DNA of 64,000 nt, taken from NCBI RefSeq assembly GCF_030408595.1, contig NZ_CP047080.1, positions 113,831-177,830 of the forward strand. The letters run 5' to 3'. Positions 9,354 to 20,300 of the stretch are shown piece after piece. The first letter of the stretch is position 1. Each line of letters begins with the position of its first letter. The DNA is from Corynebacterium canis (lineage in GTDB: Bacteria; Actinomycetota; Actinomycetes; Mycobacteriales; Mycobacteriaceae). The notes beneath the pieces are model-generated. The model was not told the DNA's origin. It ran no database searches and saw only the letters and a list, made by a program, of their open reading frames with translations. Both the position numbers and the translations under genes were made by a program.

Positions 9354-9383
9354 TGTAACTTTTCCGGCGGTGCGGGTGTCTAA
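9354..9383 (+). promoter_or_regulatory. Putative ECF-type promoter of the calcium-repeat/C39 operon
   Basis: TGTAAC at 9354-9359, 17 nt, then TGTCTAA at 9377-9383, closely matching the promoter before the Hsp70-like gene, including TCCG and GGTGCGG inside the spacer. A second TGTAAA about 20 nt upstream looks like a partial duplicate. The start codon is 50 nt downstream. A TATAAT at 9272 is the end of the duplicated segment and is a competing promoter candidate. Confidence 0.6.
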
Positions 9384-9433
9384 GTAGTGTCAAGCAAACA
9401 GGGAAACCTGCAATACGCGAGTAAAGGAAAATC

Positions 9434-10207
9434 ATGACCAACCCAATGGACAGCGCCGCCAACAAATTCACCTCCGGAAACCCCGAAGACCTGGCAGCAG
9501 AGCAGGGCGCGGTGGGGGCGTCGGGAAACCCGCAACACGAGGTCGAATTGGATGACCCGAGCGGTAGCGTGCGAAACAGCGTGTCCAGCCGCGACGTCAA
9601 TGCCGATGGCAGCATCGACGTGGTCCATTCAGTGGTCGATGGCGAACAAAACGTAAGCTACCTCAGCGCCGAGGGGGAGGTCATACTCACCGATGTGGAC
9701 GCCGACCGCGATGGAATCTTTGAAACTGCACGGATCACCACCGCCGACAATGTTGTAGTGGAAGGCACGGACCTGGACAACGACAGTGATGTGGACCTGA
9801 TCAGCTACGCGGACGGCCGCACCGGCACCGTGTTCCAGGAGGATTCGATCGTGGACGGTACCGTCGCTTCCTCCCGCATGGACTTCGACGGCGATGGCGC
9901 TACCGACATCGAACTGGTGGATCAAAACCTGGATGGGCACATGGAGCTAGCCGCCGTGGACTTCGACGGCGATGGGGACGCCGATGTGATCTACCGTGAC
10001 ATCAATAACGACGGCACCTTCGACTACGCCTCCTACGACTCCGATGGTGACGGCGTGATGGACACCAATATTGACGCAAACGACTATGGTGCCAGCGGTT
10101 TGGGTGATGCTGCCGCCTATGCGGAGCTTGGCCACTACGAGAGCCAGGAGGCCGACACTCAGTTCGAAATTGGTGCGGATCCGATGGATGACGACCCCGT
10201 GATCTAA
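9434..10207 (+). CDS. Acidic protein with D-x-D-x-D-G calcium-binding-like repeats
   Basis: A 257-residue, strongly acidic protein without signal peptide or membrane helix. From about residue 55 it is a string of Asp-rich loops: DVNADGSID, DVDADRDGI, DLDNDSDVD, DFDGDGATD, DQNLDGH, DFDGDGDAD, DINNDGTFD, DSDGDGVMD. This spacing is typical of EF-hand/dockerin/thrombospondin-3 type calcium loops, and the repeats may form a beta-propeller-like or solenoid array. It has a good AAAGGAAA ribosome site and heads a probable operon with the C39-like and acidic genes. How a calcium-type repeat protein would act without a visible export signal is unclear. No named function can be given. Confidence 0.8.
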   Translation: MTNPMDSAANKFTSGNPEDLAAEQGAVGASGNPQHEVELDDPSGSVRNSVSSRDVNADGSIDVVHSVVDGEQNVSYLSAEGEVILTDVDADRDGIFETARITTADNVVVEGTDLDNDSDVDLISYADGRTGTVFQEDSIVDGTVASSRMDFDGDGATDIELVDQNLDGHMELAAVDFDGDGDADVIYRDINNDGTFDYASYDSDGDGVMDTNIDANDYGASGLGDAAAYAELGHYESQEADTQFEIGADPMDDDPVI

Positions 10208-10217
10208 CAACACAGTC

Positions 10218-10274
10218 AACGCTCTTTGGCGCAGGGTGGATAGCAGCAAATGCGTCTTGTGGCCAAAGAGCGTT
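10218..10274 (+). other. Large stem-loop between the repeat-protein and C39-like genes
   Basis: AACGCTCTTTGGC (10218-10230) pairs perfectly with GCCAAAGAGCGTT (10262-10274) across a 31-nt loop. It begins 11 nt after the stop codon and lies 46 nt before the next start. A short T-run (ATTTTC) follows at some distance, so it may be a weak terminator, an mRNA-stability element or a processing site inside the operon. Confidence 0.6.
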
Positions 10275-10320
10275 CTTCGCATTTTCGCCCAATACGCACC
10301 AGCAAAGGAACACAGAAATA

Positions 10321-11286
10321 ATGACTGACATGGACGAATACGGTGGCTTCGGGGAGACCGGGCACCTAGAGTCCCTCTTTGATTTCGGCGAGGTTGATAC
10401 CGAGGGCTTCCAGCCCGAGGATCTTATGAGCGACGATCCGTTCCAGGCCGAGCTCCCGAACGACATTGTGCCGGAGCCGACGGATGCAACAGAGTTCGAT
10501 GCGCCGGCGCATGATGAGCCGGTGGATGAAGGCTCGGTGGACGATGAGCAGGCGGATGACGAGCCGGAGTTGGAGCTGGATGATCCCAGCGCCGAGTTCG
10601 CGGACCCCAGCATGATGGCACCCGAGGATCCGATTGTGGAGGAGCCTGCGGCACCGGCCGAGGACCCCGCGCTGCAAGATGATGGCGTGTACGGTAGCTC
10701 CCACGAGTGGAATACCGACTGGTTCTTCCAGCAGACGGATGGGTATTGTGGCCCGACCTCCGCCGCGATCATTGTGAACGAGTACCACGACGCCGGAATT
10801 ACTGACCCCGAATATATGGTCAATCAGGCATACGAGTTGGGCCTGACTCAGGACATTTCTCAAGGCATGTATATGTCCGATGTGCAGACCCTGCTGGAAT
10901 CCTCCGGCGTACCCTGCGAAAACGTAAACAGTTCCATGGCTGATCTCGCGCAGCGGCTCGAGGACGGTTATGGTGTGATAGCCTTTGTGGACTCGGGTGA
11001 GGTGTGGGGCGATGCCGCCGATGCGGGTGTCGAAGACAATCTGCCGGATCATTTCCTGGTAGTCACTGAGATAGACACCAATACCGGTATGGTCACGCTG
11101 GCGGATCCGGGCAGCCCCACCGGGAACGGGACCCAGATGACCATTGAACAATTCGAAAACGCGTGGGCCGATAGTAATTATGAAATGATTGCGACGACAA
11201 CGCCGGATCCGGAATTGGGTGCCGCGGTCAGCGATAACCAGCAACTCGCCATTGCCAATGTCACAGGCAGCGATGTTATCCGGTAG
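10321..11286 (+). CDS. C39-type papain-like cysteine protease with acidic N-terminal region
   Basis: A 321-residue protein. The first 120 residues are extremely acidic and low in complexity. The C-terminal domain has the C39-like catalytic set: QQTDGYCGPTSAA (oxyanion Gln137/138, nucleophile Cys143), His244 in DHFLVVTE and Asp262 in LADPG. No signal peptide or transmembrane helix is seen. The fold resembles the Peptidase_C39_2 group rather than bacteriocin exporters, since no ABC transporter is nearby. The last 30 residues resemble a flexible tail. It is probably co-transcribed with the genes on both sides. Protease activity is inferred from intact motif residues; the substrate is unknown, though the dynamin-like or Hsp70-like partners are candidates. 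Confidence 0.82.
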   Translation: MTDMDEYGGFGETGHLESLFDFGEVDTEGFQPEDLMSDDPFQAELPNDIVPEPTDATEFDAPAHDEPVDEGSVDDEQADDEPELELDDPSAEFADPSMMAPEDPIVEEPAAPAEDPALQDDGVYGSSHEWNTDWFFQQTDGYCGPTSAAIIVNEYHDAGITDPEYMVNQAYELGLTQDISQGMYMSDVQTLLESSGVPCENVNSSMADLAQRLEDGYGVIAFVDSGEVWGDAADAGVEDNLPDHFLVVTEIDTNTGMVTLADPGSPTGNGTQMTIEQFENAWADSNYEMIATTTPDPELGAAVSDNQQLAIANVTGSDVIR

Positions 11287-11328
11287 TGCTGCGGTACAGT
11301 CCTTATACACGACGTTAAGTGGAGGATA

Positions 11329-11748
11329 ATGATGTCAAGCGAAGATAAGGCTCCCCTCGAGCCTGATCTGTCGGTGCCGGAAGGCACCCTTGATGGCAGC
11401 GTCTGGGCACAACTCCTTGCAAACGCCTTTGAAATGGCGGAGATCGAACTCGATGATTCGATCGTCCCAGATTTTGACGAATTCGCTGATATCCAACTCG
11501 ACGATGTAGATGTAGACGATGTGCTCGTCCTGGTCGATGATCTGATTGACAATGAGGATCAAGGCGAGGACGGCTTGGGCACACCCGACCTCGACGACGA
11601 TTCGGACGTGCTGGCAACCTACGACGATGACTTGCTGGTGGGTGAGCTGGAGGATGATGCCGAATCATTCGGCGGATTTGATGATATCGCCCTTGATTTC
11701 GACGACTCGGCGACGGATATTTCCTCACCGTTCGATGATTTTGAGTAA
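11329..11748 (+). CDS. Small highly acidic protein of unknown function
   Basis: A 139-residue protein of which roughly a third is Asp or Glu, with runs such as DDVDVDDVLVLVDD. It has no signal peptide, no cysteine and no recognised domain. AGTGGAGGATAATG gives a good ribosome site. It lies 42 bp after the C39-like gene, and its acidic nature matches that protein's N-terminal region and the calcium-repeat protein, so all three may share a property such as binding divalent metal or a basic partner. I do not recognise the family. Confidence 0.7.
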   Translation: MMSSEDKAPLEPDLSVPEGTLDGSVWAQLLANAFEMAEIELDDSIVPDFDEFADIQLDDVDVDDVLVLVDDLIDNEDQGEDGLGTPDLDDDSDVLATYDDDLLVGELEDDAESFGGFDDIALDFDDSATDISSPFDDFE

Positions 11749-11900
11749 CATAGTGCCGGATATATAAACTCTGACTCTCAACGCGATATCTTACGACCTA
11801 AGTTCAGGTAGGTTGGTGCGAAAGTCAGTGTTGGTGTGTGTGGATGAGCGATAGGCAGCCACGCAGGTGAATGAGCAACGAATGGAGGTTTGTTGAGGCT

Positions 11901-12425
11901 ATGAACGATGCGGAGCTGTTGAGCAGGGCGCGCGAAGGCGATCAGCGTGCCTTTGCTGAACTGGTAACGCGATACCAACACATAGCTTGGAGCGTCTGCG
12001 TGCGCATCACACAACACCACCAAGACGCCGAGGACGCCCTGCAGATCGCACTGGCATCTGCCTGGCAAAACCTGGGGCGCTTTCGGGGCGAAGCAAAATT
12101 TGGCACCTGGTTTTATCGCATCGCCAGCAACTCGGCGATGGCGCTGGTGCGCAAACGCAAACCCGCCCAATCCATTGACGACGATGACGACGGCTACGTT
12201 ATCGAGCTGGCGGATGAATCCTCCGCCTTTGAGGAGCGCCTGGCAGACCAGGATCGGCTGACCACGGCGCTGCAAAAACTCTCCGATGAATCCCGCGAAG
12301 CCTTGGTATTGGCCGAGGTGGCGGGTCTTTCGTACGCCGAAATAGCCGTCCACCAGAGCGCGTCACTTTCCGCAACCAAAGTGCGCATCCACCGGGCGAA
12401 GAAGAAACTAGCGGAATTGTTGTAG
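11901..12425 (+). CDS. ECF (sigma-70 family) RNA polymerase sigma factor
   Basis: A 174-residue extracytoplasmic-function sigma factor. Region 2 is at about residues 10-80 (AFAELVTRYQHIAW, DAEDALQIALASAWQNL, F-R-G-E-A-K-F-G-T-W-F-Y-R-I-A), and region 4 is at about 115-170 with the helix-turn-helix LSYAEIAVHQSASLSATKVRIHR. I chose ATG 11901, which has GGAGG 12 nt upstream; ATG 11871 lacks a well-spaced site. There is no adjacent anti-sigma gene. It sits directly after the acidic-protein operon and is the best candidate to read the TGTAAC/GTCTAA promoters at 3770, 5302 and 9354, but its own upstream region does not show that motif. Confidence 0.9.
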   Translation: MNDAELLSRAREGDQRAFAELVTRYQHIAWSVCVRITQHHQDAEDALQIALASAWQNLGRFRGEAKFGTWFYRIASNSAMALVRKRKPAQSIDDDDDGYVIELADESSAFEERLADQDRLTTALQKLSDESREALVLAEVAGLSYAEIAVHQSASLSATKVRIHRAKKKLAELL

Positions 12426-12442
12426 CGCCAACAAAACTATGA

Positions 12443-12470
12443 AACCCCACTGCGTGATGGCAGTGGGGTT
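12443..12470. terminator. Bidirectional-type terminator between the sigma gene and leuA
   Basis: Perfect 11-bp stem AACCCCACTGC / GCAGTGGGGTT with a 6-nt loop, placed between the convergent sigma and leuA genes. Confidence 0.8.
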
Positions 12471-12494
12471 CGGTGCGCGCTAGGACTGACGGGA

Positions 12495-14445
<1,951 letters not shown>

Positions 14446-14452
14446 GTGTCGT

Positions 14453-14458
14453 AGCATA
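14453..14458 (-). promoter_or_regulatory. -10 element of the leuL-leuA promoter
   Basis: TATGCT on the minus strand, with 7 nt between it and the leader ATG. No convincing -35 hexamer is seen. Confidence 0.55.
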
Positions 14459-14532
14459 CACCAGGCGACCGCTATGTGAGATATCGCGTCCCAAACTGTG
14501 GTGAAGTACACCCCCGGCACGGTGCAGGGCGA

Positions 14533-15396
14533 CTACGCCGAGGGCGAATGGCGGGATAACGCGATCGCCGCCGTGACCATGGCTATGAGCGATGCCACAA
14601 TATAAATCCAGGAGTATCCGGAAACCTGAAATTTTTCCCCCAACACGAGGTAGCCCAAGACAAAGGCCACGATCGGCCCCGAAATGGTCATCGCGGGCAG
14701 CGAATTCTCCAGCGCGTCCGCATGGAACGAAGATTGTTGCATGGCGGTGGCCAATGTCGCGCCAATAATCACCGCCGATGGCTCCCAATTGGTAACCAGC
14801 CCGATTGCCCCCTGCTCGCCCACGATATTCACAGCGGCCTTGGAAAATACGGCGACATAGCCGAACAAACCACTGGTCACAATGCCTAAGAGCACGGCCC
14901 GCCACTGCTTGGGGCAGGAGAAAGCGAGGCGATACAGGATCCCCAGCACCACCGCGCCGACCGCGATCGCCGGGATCCACAAGGAAAGCGGCGGCTGCGT
15001 CATGCCCGGGGCGGGTTTGCCCACCACCACCAGCGTGGCCACCGCCAGCGACAGGATCCCGCACCACATCATTTCCGTGGCGGTGGTGCGGCGGCCGTCG
15101 TAATAGGCCGAAAGCGGAAGCGTAAACATCAGCGAAAGCACCAGCACCGGCTGCACCACCAATAAGGTGCCGTAACTCAACGCCGCAACCTGGAAACCAT
15201 AGCCGACAAAAGCGGTGACCGTGCCCGCCCACCACAGCGGGCGCTTTACCACGGAAAAGATCGGGATGCCGGTCAGCGGGCTCGAGTTTTCCGGGGCCTG
15301 ACCAGCGATGCGATGCCTAACCACCGTGCCCCAAGCGAGTGTCATCGCGGAGGCGAGGGCGAACAGCACAGCAAGAAGATCGCTTTGCATTCCCAT
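14533..15396 (-). CDS. DMT-superfamily (EamA/NIPA-like) membrane transporter
   Basis: A 287-residue protein with nine or ten predicted transmembrane helices and internal duplication typical of the drug/metabolite transporter superfamily. Features such as LAWGTVVRHRIAG near the N-terminus, GYGFQVAALSYGTLLVVQP and the second-half GYLVLGEKFQVSGY (a common EamA closing motif) support this. Similar membrane proteins occur near leuA/lysC in other corynebacteria. It may start at ATG 15396 or ATG 15390. Substrate unknown: export of amino acids or magnesium are both conceivable for the family. It is transcribed toward leuA, away from lysC. Confidence 0.8.
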   Translation of the reverse strand: MGMQSDLLAVLFALASAMTLAWGTVVRHRIAGQAPENSSPLTGIPIFSVVKRPLWWAGTVTAFVGYGFQVAALSYGTLLVVQPVLVLSLMFTLPLSAYYDGRRTTATEMMWCGILSLAVATLVVVGKPAPGMTQPPLSLWIPAIAVGAVVLGILYRLAFSCPKQWRAVLLGIVTSGLFGYVAVFSKAAVNIVGEQGAIGLVTNWEPSAVIIGATLATAMQQSSFHADALENSLPAMTISGPIVAFVLGYLVLGEKFQVSGYSWIYIVASLIAMVTAAIALSRHSPSA

Positions 15397-15587
15397 AAGA
15401 ATAGTTCACTATCGGAATTTTGGGCGGGTCCGCATGGCCGAAACGCGCGACGTGGTAGCGGCGTGGGGGAGGGACGGTCGGGGCGTCGAAAAGCTGCGCT
15501 AAGGGGGCTGTAATGTTCGGCGCGCGGGGCGGCAAGCTACCATGCAGGTACATAACTTTTGTCGATGGACCGAAAGGCGGCAGCCAA

Positions 15588-16853
<1,266 letters not shown>

Positions 16854-16874
16854 GGGGATAGTCGACGGCCACCA

Positions 16875-16921
16875 GTCCCCGATCTTGGCTGCGCGCTCTG
16901 TGAGCGCCGGAGATCGGGGAC
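16875..16921 (+). terminator. Hairpin after lysC
   Basis: GTCCCCGATC (16875) pairs with GATCGGGGAC (ending 16921); the loop itself contains a second GC-rich stem. No strong T-run follows, so it may terminate with a factor or stabilise the mRNA. It would uncouple lysC from the surface-protein genes. Confidence 0.6.
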
Positions 16922-17333
16922 AGGTCTATTGGAAGGGCCGCATTTGAATTGAAAGCTCGATGTTGCTCAGCACATCACGCTTATCGAGGGGCCTCAAGTC
17001 TGGGGTAATCGGGGGTGATAAATGGTATGCGTCCGTTATCGGCCAAGTTGCGTCGTGGCATTTAGTAAATTATTAGGTTATAGGTTTTCTCAGCAGATTT
17101 GTGTGCGATAGATATGTGTAAGCTATGGCCAGTTATCGCATTTAATGATATATCACTTACGTCGCTGAGCGGGGATATTGCGGATTTTTCGGTAGGAGTT
17201 ACTGCAATGTAGAGTTAGGGTTAAGTGCGCCTGCACTGAAAGCTACATAAAGTATGTTGGCTCTAAGCTAATGTTCGCCTCAGGCTCTATAAAGGTTCCT
17301 GCGACGAACCGACCGAAGTAGGTAAGCTAATTT
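16922..17333 (+). other. AT-rich upstream region of the large adhesin gene
   Basis: No gene seen. The region is clearly more AT-rich than its surroundings (for example around 17050-17110), has many TATA-like stretches and probably holds the adhesin promoter, which I cannot place with confidence. The base-composition change starts here and runs into the first third of the next gene. Confidence 0.5.
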
Positions 17334-20300
17334 ATGAATCTATTATTTAATCGCGGAAGAGGTGAATCCGCTGGGCTAGGGCTGGCAAAACAGGCAGTTT
17401 TGGTCGCTGCAGCCTTCTTTGCGGCGATCGCGCTCGTCTGTTCCATGTTGGTCTTAGTGCCGAATGCGCAAGCGGCACCGAATGCCGGCAACGGTGAGGT
17501 TACGGAATCGTTGACTGACGAAGGCGCTACGGGTGAGGCTGGTGAATCGAGCCAGCCGAGTCTAACAACAACTTCGACGACGGAAAATAAACCTGAAGGT
17601 CAAGGGGAGAGTTCAGAAGGCGGACAGGCGGAGCCCACAACTAGCGCTACTGCGTCGCCGGTGAACTGGGCTGACAATTACGCCACTAAACTTGAATTTA
17701 TATCAGGTGGCACAGTGCTAGACGAGAACTCTATGCCCAAAGGAAAGGTCTATAAAGGCAGTGAATTTAAACTGAAATACTATTGGGCTGTAGGAGATCA
17801 CGAAAAACCGAAGCCTGGTGACTTGCTAATCATCGACCTTCCTAACTGGCTTAATGTTCGTATTCACAAGCTCGACTTCACAGCCGGTGAATACAAAACG
17901 TGTGATATTGGGTACGATGAGGAGGGAAAAAATGCAGCCAAGCGAATTGTCTGCCGATTCACTGATGCTGTAGTTGGTAAGAATAGCTTAAATCTTCGAG
18001 GCGATATCGAATTTGACGTTGCGGCAGTTGTCGTTGAAAAAGCTGAGGAAATCAGTTGGGGACCTCACAAAGTAGATGGTTACTATTATCGCACTGGCGA
18101 AAAAGGCGGGCCGGTTGGAAAGTATATCCACCCTGCTGACAAAAACGTAAAGTCTGGTGATTTCACTAAGACAGGGAAGTGGTCTTTTGCGTATAATTAT
18201 CCGAACAATGGCGATCCCTACGTACAGTATGTTTGGGAAGTTGTTATTCCAGCTGACAAAATAGGTCAGTCTAACACCTTCACGGTGGAAGATACTTTTA
18301 CGAATGTAGAGTTCGAAGACCCATTCACGGGAGAGAAAGTATCGCTACCTCAATATGTTGCGCCGGCTACCCAAGGGCAAGTTACAATTGCGCGCCGAAC
18401 TGGAGCGGCAGCTGAAAAAGGCTATTGGAAAACCTATGACAACTCCGTATGTAAAGGTGATGGCGATTATGTGCACGCTGAAATTCCGTGTGCGGATAGG
18501 GTAGCCTTCGTTGATTCTGCAACTTTAGCGGTAACGAATGGCAGCGGTAATAAGGGTGAAGTTGTCACTGTTGAAGGTGTAACTGGCGGTACTAAGAGTC
18601 CTTGGGAAAAGAACAACAAGATTAACATTACTGTAAAGAATCCGATTGCTGATTCTGCATATCTAGTTGAGTTTTTTTCAGTCATTCCCGCCGCTAAACT
18701 CGATTCGTTAAATAACGACTCGCCGAAGCATAAGAACACCGCGACGGTTAATGGTACGATTCCGGTTGTTTCGAATGAGGTGAGGCCTCATGTGAAGGTC
18801 GGTGGACATTCTTACGGTGATCCTAACAAGGCTGATTTGATCATTCGGAAAAAGCTTGACGGGCCTGATGGTGTTATTTCCGATAAGGACCGCTTTGATA
18901 TCCGGTACACCATCAATGGCAAAGAAGGCACTTGTACTACATCGGTAGCACAGCCTTGTTGGATTAAGAACATCGATAAAGATGCCAAGGTTACCGTTGA
19001 AGAGCCAGCCGTTACTGGCTCGCAGTTCAAGTGGGAACCGGGTGTATTTGCTGGTGAACGGAATAAAGGCAAAGACATTTTAATAGACGGTAATAAAGCG
19101 TCTATTGAAGCGCTTCAAGCGGGTGAGCGCGTAGTGCTCACGGTGACCAACTCGTACGCCAAGGCGACCGGCAGCCTGCTGATCAAGAAAGACGTTCAGG
19201 GCCTAGCCGACAAAAAGTTGCTTAAAGACGAAATTGTAGTCGACTACATTTGCGTACCTGCGGGTCAGCCAACGGATAACGTGCCGCCTGAGCGCGTAAA
19301 GGTACCTACTAACGGTGATGTGAAAGAGATTAAGGGCATCCCCGTTGGCCACGAGTGCCTTGTGCAAGAAAACGTCAGCTCCGCCGAAGTGGGCGAAAAG
19401 TACGGTATCAACGTGACCTATTCGCCCGAGGGCGGCAAGGTGACGATCAAGCAGGGCCAGGGCGAAAATGACAGCAACCTTGTAACGATCACGAACAAGT
19501 ACACGCTCAATGCTGCACCGATCTTCCTTAAGAAAGTTGTCACAGGTGAGCGCCCTGAGGGCCTGAACGATGATACTGAGTTTACGGTGAAGTATCAGTG
19601 TGACAACGACAGCGCCGATGGCAAGGTAAAGGCGAACCAGCCTACCGAGTTGAAGCTAAAGGCAAAGGGCGATCCTGTCACGGGGCCGGAATTCCCGTTG
19701 GATACGAAGTGCAAAGTTGTTGACGAAGCGAAGGATAAGCCCAAGTTTGAGGACTTCAACTTCACTGCCGAGCTCGGTGGAGAGATCACTGTCTCCAACG
19801 ATGCCGAAGCAAGCACTTTGGTGGTGACCAATACCTTTAAGAAGGATGAGGCAAAGCTGCGTGTCACTAAGGCCGTGTCGGGTGATGCTGGTGCTTTGGC
19901 GGGTGAAAAGGAGTTCACGTTTAAATACACCTGTGGTGCTGATACCGGTGAGTTGAAGGTGAAGGGCAATGGGTTTGCTGAGACTGAGAAGACTTTCCCG
20001 GTTGGTACTGAGTGCACTGTCGAGGAGCTTGGGGTTGAGCCGGATGGCTCCGCGCAGATTCACAACCATATCTTGACGGTGACCCCTGAGGTTGTGCAGC
20101 GGGTTGTTGTTGGTAAGGATGAGGGCGCGAAGTACACCAATAATTATGCGGTGAAGAAGGGCAAGTTCGGTGTTGCGAAGAAGGCCGAAGGTGAAAACGG
20201 TAAAGCTGCCGAACGTGAGTTTGTGTTCGACTACACCTGTGGTGCTGAAACCGGCCAGGTCCGCGCGCGCGGCAATGGCCTGGTGATCGAGGCTCCGGTT

